Shown here: piece by piece, positions 60,766 through 64,000 of the stretch
Position numbering within the stretch: the stretch's first letter is position 1
Layout: each line of letters starts with the position of its first letter
Origin: Denticeps clupeoides
Taxonomy: Eukaryota; Chordata; Actinopteri; Clupeiformes; Denticipitidae
NCBI RefSeq assembly: GCF_900700375.1
Contig: NC_041724.1
Span: 19,254,893-19,318,892 of the forward strand
DNA: 64,000 bases
Reading direction: 5' to 3'
Position numbers and translations under genes: made by a program
The notes under the pieces: model-generated
The model's database searches: none
What the model was told of the DNA's origin: nothing
What the model saw: the letters and a program-made list of their open reading frames with translations, nothing else

Positions 60766-63700
60766 ATGTCCGTGGAGCTGGACGTGTTCGTGGGGAACAC
60801 CACCATCATGGACCAGGAGGTCTACCAGCTGTGGCTGAGCGGCTACACCGTGGGCGACGCGGTGAAGGTGCGCATGGACGGCGGGGTGCTGGACGGATGC
60901 GACGCCAGCGCCGAGGTCCTGCGCAGCGACACCATGGACCAGTTCAGGACCTTCCAGATGTGCGAGCGGCTCCTGCACAACCCGGCCAAGCTGGCCAACC
61001 AGCTGCTCTTCCAGATCCCCCCCGACAGGCAGGCCATGCTGATAGACAGGTGAGCAGATCTCCAGACAGACCGTGCTGAGCAGATCTCCAGACAGACCGT
61101 GCTGAGCAGATCTCCAGACAGACCGTGCTGAGCAGATCTCCAGACAGACCGTGCTGAGCAGATCTCCAGACAGACCGTGCTGAGCAGATCTCCAGACAGA
61201 CCGTGCTGAGCAGATCTCCAGGTAGACCATGCTGATAGACAGGAGAGCAGATCTCCAGACAGACCGTGCTGAGCAGATCTCCAGGTAGACCATGCTGATA
61301 GACAGGTGAGCAGATCTCCAGACAGACCATGCTGATAGACAGGTGAGCAGATCTCCAGGTAGACCATGCTGATAGACAGGTGAGCAGATCTCCAGACAGA
61401 CCGTGCTGAGCATATCTCCAGACAGACCGTGCTGAGCAGATCTCCAGACAGACCGTGCTGAGCAGATCTCCAGACAGACCGTGCTGAGCAGATCTCCAGA
61501 CAGACCGTGCTGAGCAGATCTCCAGACAGACCGTGCTGAGCAGATCTCCAGGTAGACCATGCTGATAGACAGGAGAGCAGATCTCCAGACAGACCGTGCT
61601 GAGCAGATCTCCAGGTAGACCATGCTGATAGACAGGTGAGCAGATCTCCAGACAGACCATGCTGATAGACAGGTGAGCAGATCTCCAGGTAGACCATGCT
61701 GATAGACAGGTGAGCAGATCTCCAGACAGACCGTGCTGAGCACATCTCCAGGTAGACCGTGCTGAGCACATCTCCAGGTAGACCGTGCTGAGCAGATCTC
61801 CAGGTAGACCATGCTGATAGACAGGTGAGCAGATCTCCAGGTAGACCATGCTGATAGACAGGTGAGCAGATCTCCAGACAGACCGTGCTGAGCACATCTC
61901 CAGGTAGACCGTGCTGAGCACATCTCCAGGTAGACCGTGCTGAGCACATCTCCAGGTAGACCGTGCTGAGCACATCTCCAGGTAGACCGTGCTGATAGAC
62001 TGGAGAGGGGACACGTCTATCTTGTTGTTACTGTAAATAAGAGCAGATCTCCAGGCAGGCCATCACTTATGGTCGTCTTCTGGCCGGAAGGTACTACGCT
62101 TTCGATGATGCGTTTGTGAGAGAGGTCCTGGGGAAAAAACTGTCCAAAGGAACCAAAAAAGACCTGGATGATGTCAGTTCGAAGACCGGCATCTTGCTGA
62201 AAAGCTGCAGGCGGCAGGTGAGTGAGTGTCTGCTGGCCTGCTGCCTTTACCTGAGACCATGATGAGACATGTCCCATCTCTCCTGCAGTTTGACAATTTC
62301 AAACGGGTTTTCAAAGTGGTGGAGGAGCTGAAAGGCCCGCTGGTGGAGAACATCCGTCAGCACTTACTGCTCTCGGACCGGCTGGCCAGGTGAGCAGATC
62401 TGCTTCCCCATGTGGTGTTTTTCACAGCCACAACTAGTCATTAAAAAAACCTCCAACCCCGACATGCTCACCAGAAGGCCACTATGGGCCGTACGGCATC
62501 AAGACCATCCTTTTATTTCTGGAAGTGGGACGTGTGTACACAGTGGTGGGATGTTTGTTGTGACCTGCATCATCTTCATCTTCATCATCATCATTGATGT
62601 TACCTTCCTCTTCGTAGGGACTATGCAGCGATCGTATTCTTTGCGAACCATCGCTTTGAGACGGGAAAAAAGAAGCTGCAGTATCTCACCTTCCAGGACT
62701 TTGCTTTTTGTGCTGGAGAGCTGATCAGTCACTGGACTGTGGGAGCCATGGGTGAGTTATTCAGCACGACCTCTCAGGACCCTTCACTGTATTATTATTA
62801 AGGTTCATGATTTTATGAAGGAATGTGCTGTGCGTTCTTATGCATTCCCCACTAAATATACAGTAGAGGCCAAAAGTGCGGACACACCTTCTCATTCAAC
62901 GTGTGTTCTTTATCTTCATGACCATTTACGTTGGTAGATTCTCACTGAAGGCATCAAAACTATGAATGAACACATGTGGAGTTATGGACTTAATAAAAAA
63001 AGGTGAAATAAGTGAAAACATGTTTTATATTCTAGTTTCTTTGCTCTGATTACTGCTTTGCACACTCTTGGCATTCTCTCGATGAGCTTCAAGAGGTCGT
63101 CACCTGAAATGCTTCTCCAACAGTCTTGAAGGAGTTCCCAGAGGATTTTAGCACTAGTTGGTCCAGCTCACCCCAAACCATCTGGACTGGGTTCAGGTCC
63201 GGTGACTGTGGAGGACAGGTCTCCACTTTTTGTTTAGTACAGAACTCCACATGTGTTCATTCGTAGTTTTGATGCCGTCAGAGAGAATCTACCAACATAA
63301 ATGGTCATGAAGATAAAGAAAATTCGTTGAATGAGAAGGTGTCCAAACCTTTGGTCTGTACTGTATTTTTAAGTATTAATGTCAATTTAGGATCGATGCT
63401 GTGCCAGCCGATTGAAAGTGAATGATGGCAACGTTGCTGACAGACCCAGTCCAAAGTCTGGACGTCCCTACTCATTTCTGGGCGCGTGAGGTTATGTAAC
63501 TCCCCAAATCAGGGAGCTTCTGCTGTGATGGCAGCATTTCACACTCTCGTCCTCTCTCCTCCACCTTAAGTTAGACGGCGGCGGCGGTTTCCAACCGTCC
63601 TGAAGGTTTATACTGAACACTCTTCTCATTTACTCATGTTAATGAGCATCTCATTAAGCGGCTGACGATGATGACAAGAGTGACCAAAGCAGCCGTGAAG

Positions 63701-63995
63701 AGGAAAAATCTGATCCATCAAACTTCACCTTCTCCTTAAACACCAGTACATGTACAGTAGTAAATCTGCTTCTTTTTTAGTCTCCGTAACCACCACGGAG
63801 TCGGGGCGTCCAGACTTTACTGGTATGATGGGGGTTGCAGCGGGTTATTATGGAAATGTAAGTATTGTTGTAGTGATGTTTCTCAGATAATCAGCTGGAA
63901 GACATGGACGTGGATCTAGATAAAGAGTTCCTCCAGGATCTGAAAGAGCTGAAAGTATTAATCACGGATAAGGACCTGTTGGACCAGCACAAAAG
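60766..63995 (+). CDS. fibp: FIBP, FGF1 intracellular-binding protein (5' part)
   Basis: Binds internalised FGF1; linked to limb and growth control. Five exons join in frame: 60766-61049, 62091-62217, 62289-62389, 62618-62751 and 63887-63995, about 251 codons; the window ends inside intron 5, so roughly the last third is missing (human 357-364). Matches include [80 protein letters not shown] and [20 protein letters not shown]. Intron 1 contains a minisatellite derived from the exon 1 end. Intron 4 holds a Tc1-like non-autonomous element. Confidence 0.96.
61050..62005. repeat. Minisatellite in fibp intron 1 copied from the exon 1 splice donor
   Basis: Two unit types alternate: a 26-bp unit (ACAGACCGTGCTGAGCAGAT+CTCCAG) and a 37-bp unit (GTAGACCATGCTGATAGACA+GGTGAGCAGATCTCCAG). 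The longer unit equals the last exon bases plus the donor GTGAGC. Perfect copies of GATAGACAGGTGAGCAG occur at 61297, 61334, 61371, 61627, 61664, 61701, 61816 and 61853, besides the real junction at 61041. Blocks near 61201-61380 recur about 330 bp later. Long minus-strand frames here are repeat translations. Confidence 0.95.
62859..63365. mobile_element. Non-autonomous Tc1-like element in fibp intron 4
   Basis: Inverted repeats of about 125 bp (ACAGTAGAGGCCAAAAG... and ...CTTTGGTCTGTACTGT) flank an internal piece whose minus strand resembles the C-terminal end of a Tc1 transposase. TA dinucleotides flank both ends. It has no intact transposase frame. A half copy is at 27310-27606. Confidence 0.85.
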
Positions 63996-64000
63996 GTGCG

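Overview
The window reads as nuclear DNA of a teleost fish. The genes have many short GT-AG introns, vertebrate-type proteins, CpG-rich promoters, dispersed tRNA-derived SINEs, Tc1-like DNA transposons and L2/CR1-type LINE pieces. A run of exactly 500 N (2607-3106) is an assembly gap. Exon junctions below were read by hand; reading frame was checked across every junction of slc7a1, ubl3, atl3, yif1a, fosl1, cfl1 and fibp.

Layout. 1-4440 is a tRNA-Glu/tRNA-Tyr array: about 1.1-kb tandem units on the left of the gap and the same units inverted on the right. 4490-14330 is transposon-rich and holds several LINE pieces, a possible small OB-fold-like gene (about 8180-9290), an AT-rich minisatellite and a solo LTR (13049-13411) flanked by a GTAC duplication. 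14460-26770 holds slc7a1 (cationic amino acid transporter) and ubl3 (prenylated ubiquitin-like protein), which are also neighbours on human chromosome 13. 26.8-34.2 kb has no recognisable gene but carries a 3.2-kb array of a 35-bp minisatellite with higher-order duplications. From 34.3 kb on the genes are prss23, cfl1 (-), atl3 (-), a FOXN2/3-type forkhead gene (-), yif1a (-), fosl1 (+), ccdc85b (-) and fibp (+, cut by the window end). Most of these belong to the human 11q13 neighbourhood, so the 27-34 kb stretch looks like a join between two ancestral blocks.

The genes are not an operon or a single pathway. They cover amino-acid import, membrane ubiquitin-like sorting, a secreted serine protease, actin turnover, ER membrane fusion (atl3), ER-Golgi traffic (yif1a) and AP-1 transcription (fosl1). 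The most unusual observations are: (1) a minisatellite in fibp intron 1 that has copied the end of exon 1 with its splice donor, giving eight perfect decoy donors; (2) four perfect AP-1 sites within 64 bp in fosl1 intron 2 plus one upstream, suggesting autoregulation; (3) the palindromic tRNA array around the gap; (4) a 910-bp (26-unit) higher-order duplication in the 35-bp minisatellite at the synteny join; (5) paired CRE-like, CArG, X-box and ZNF143-type motifs near promoters.
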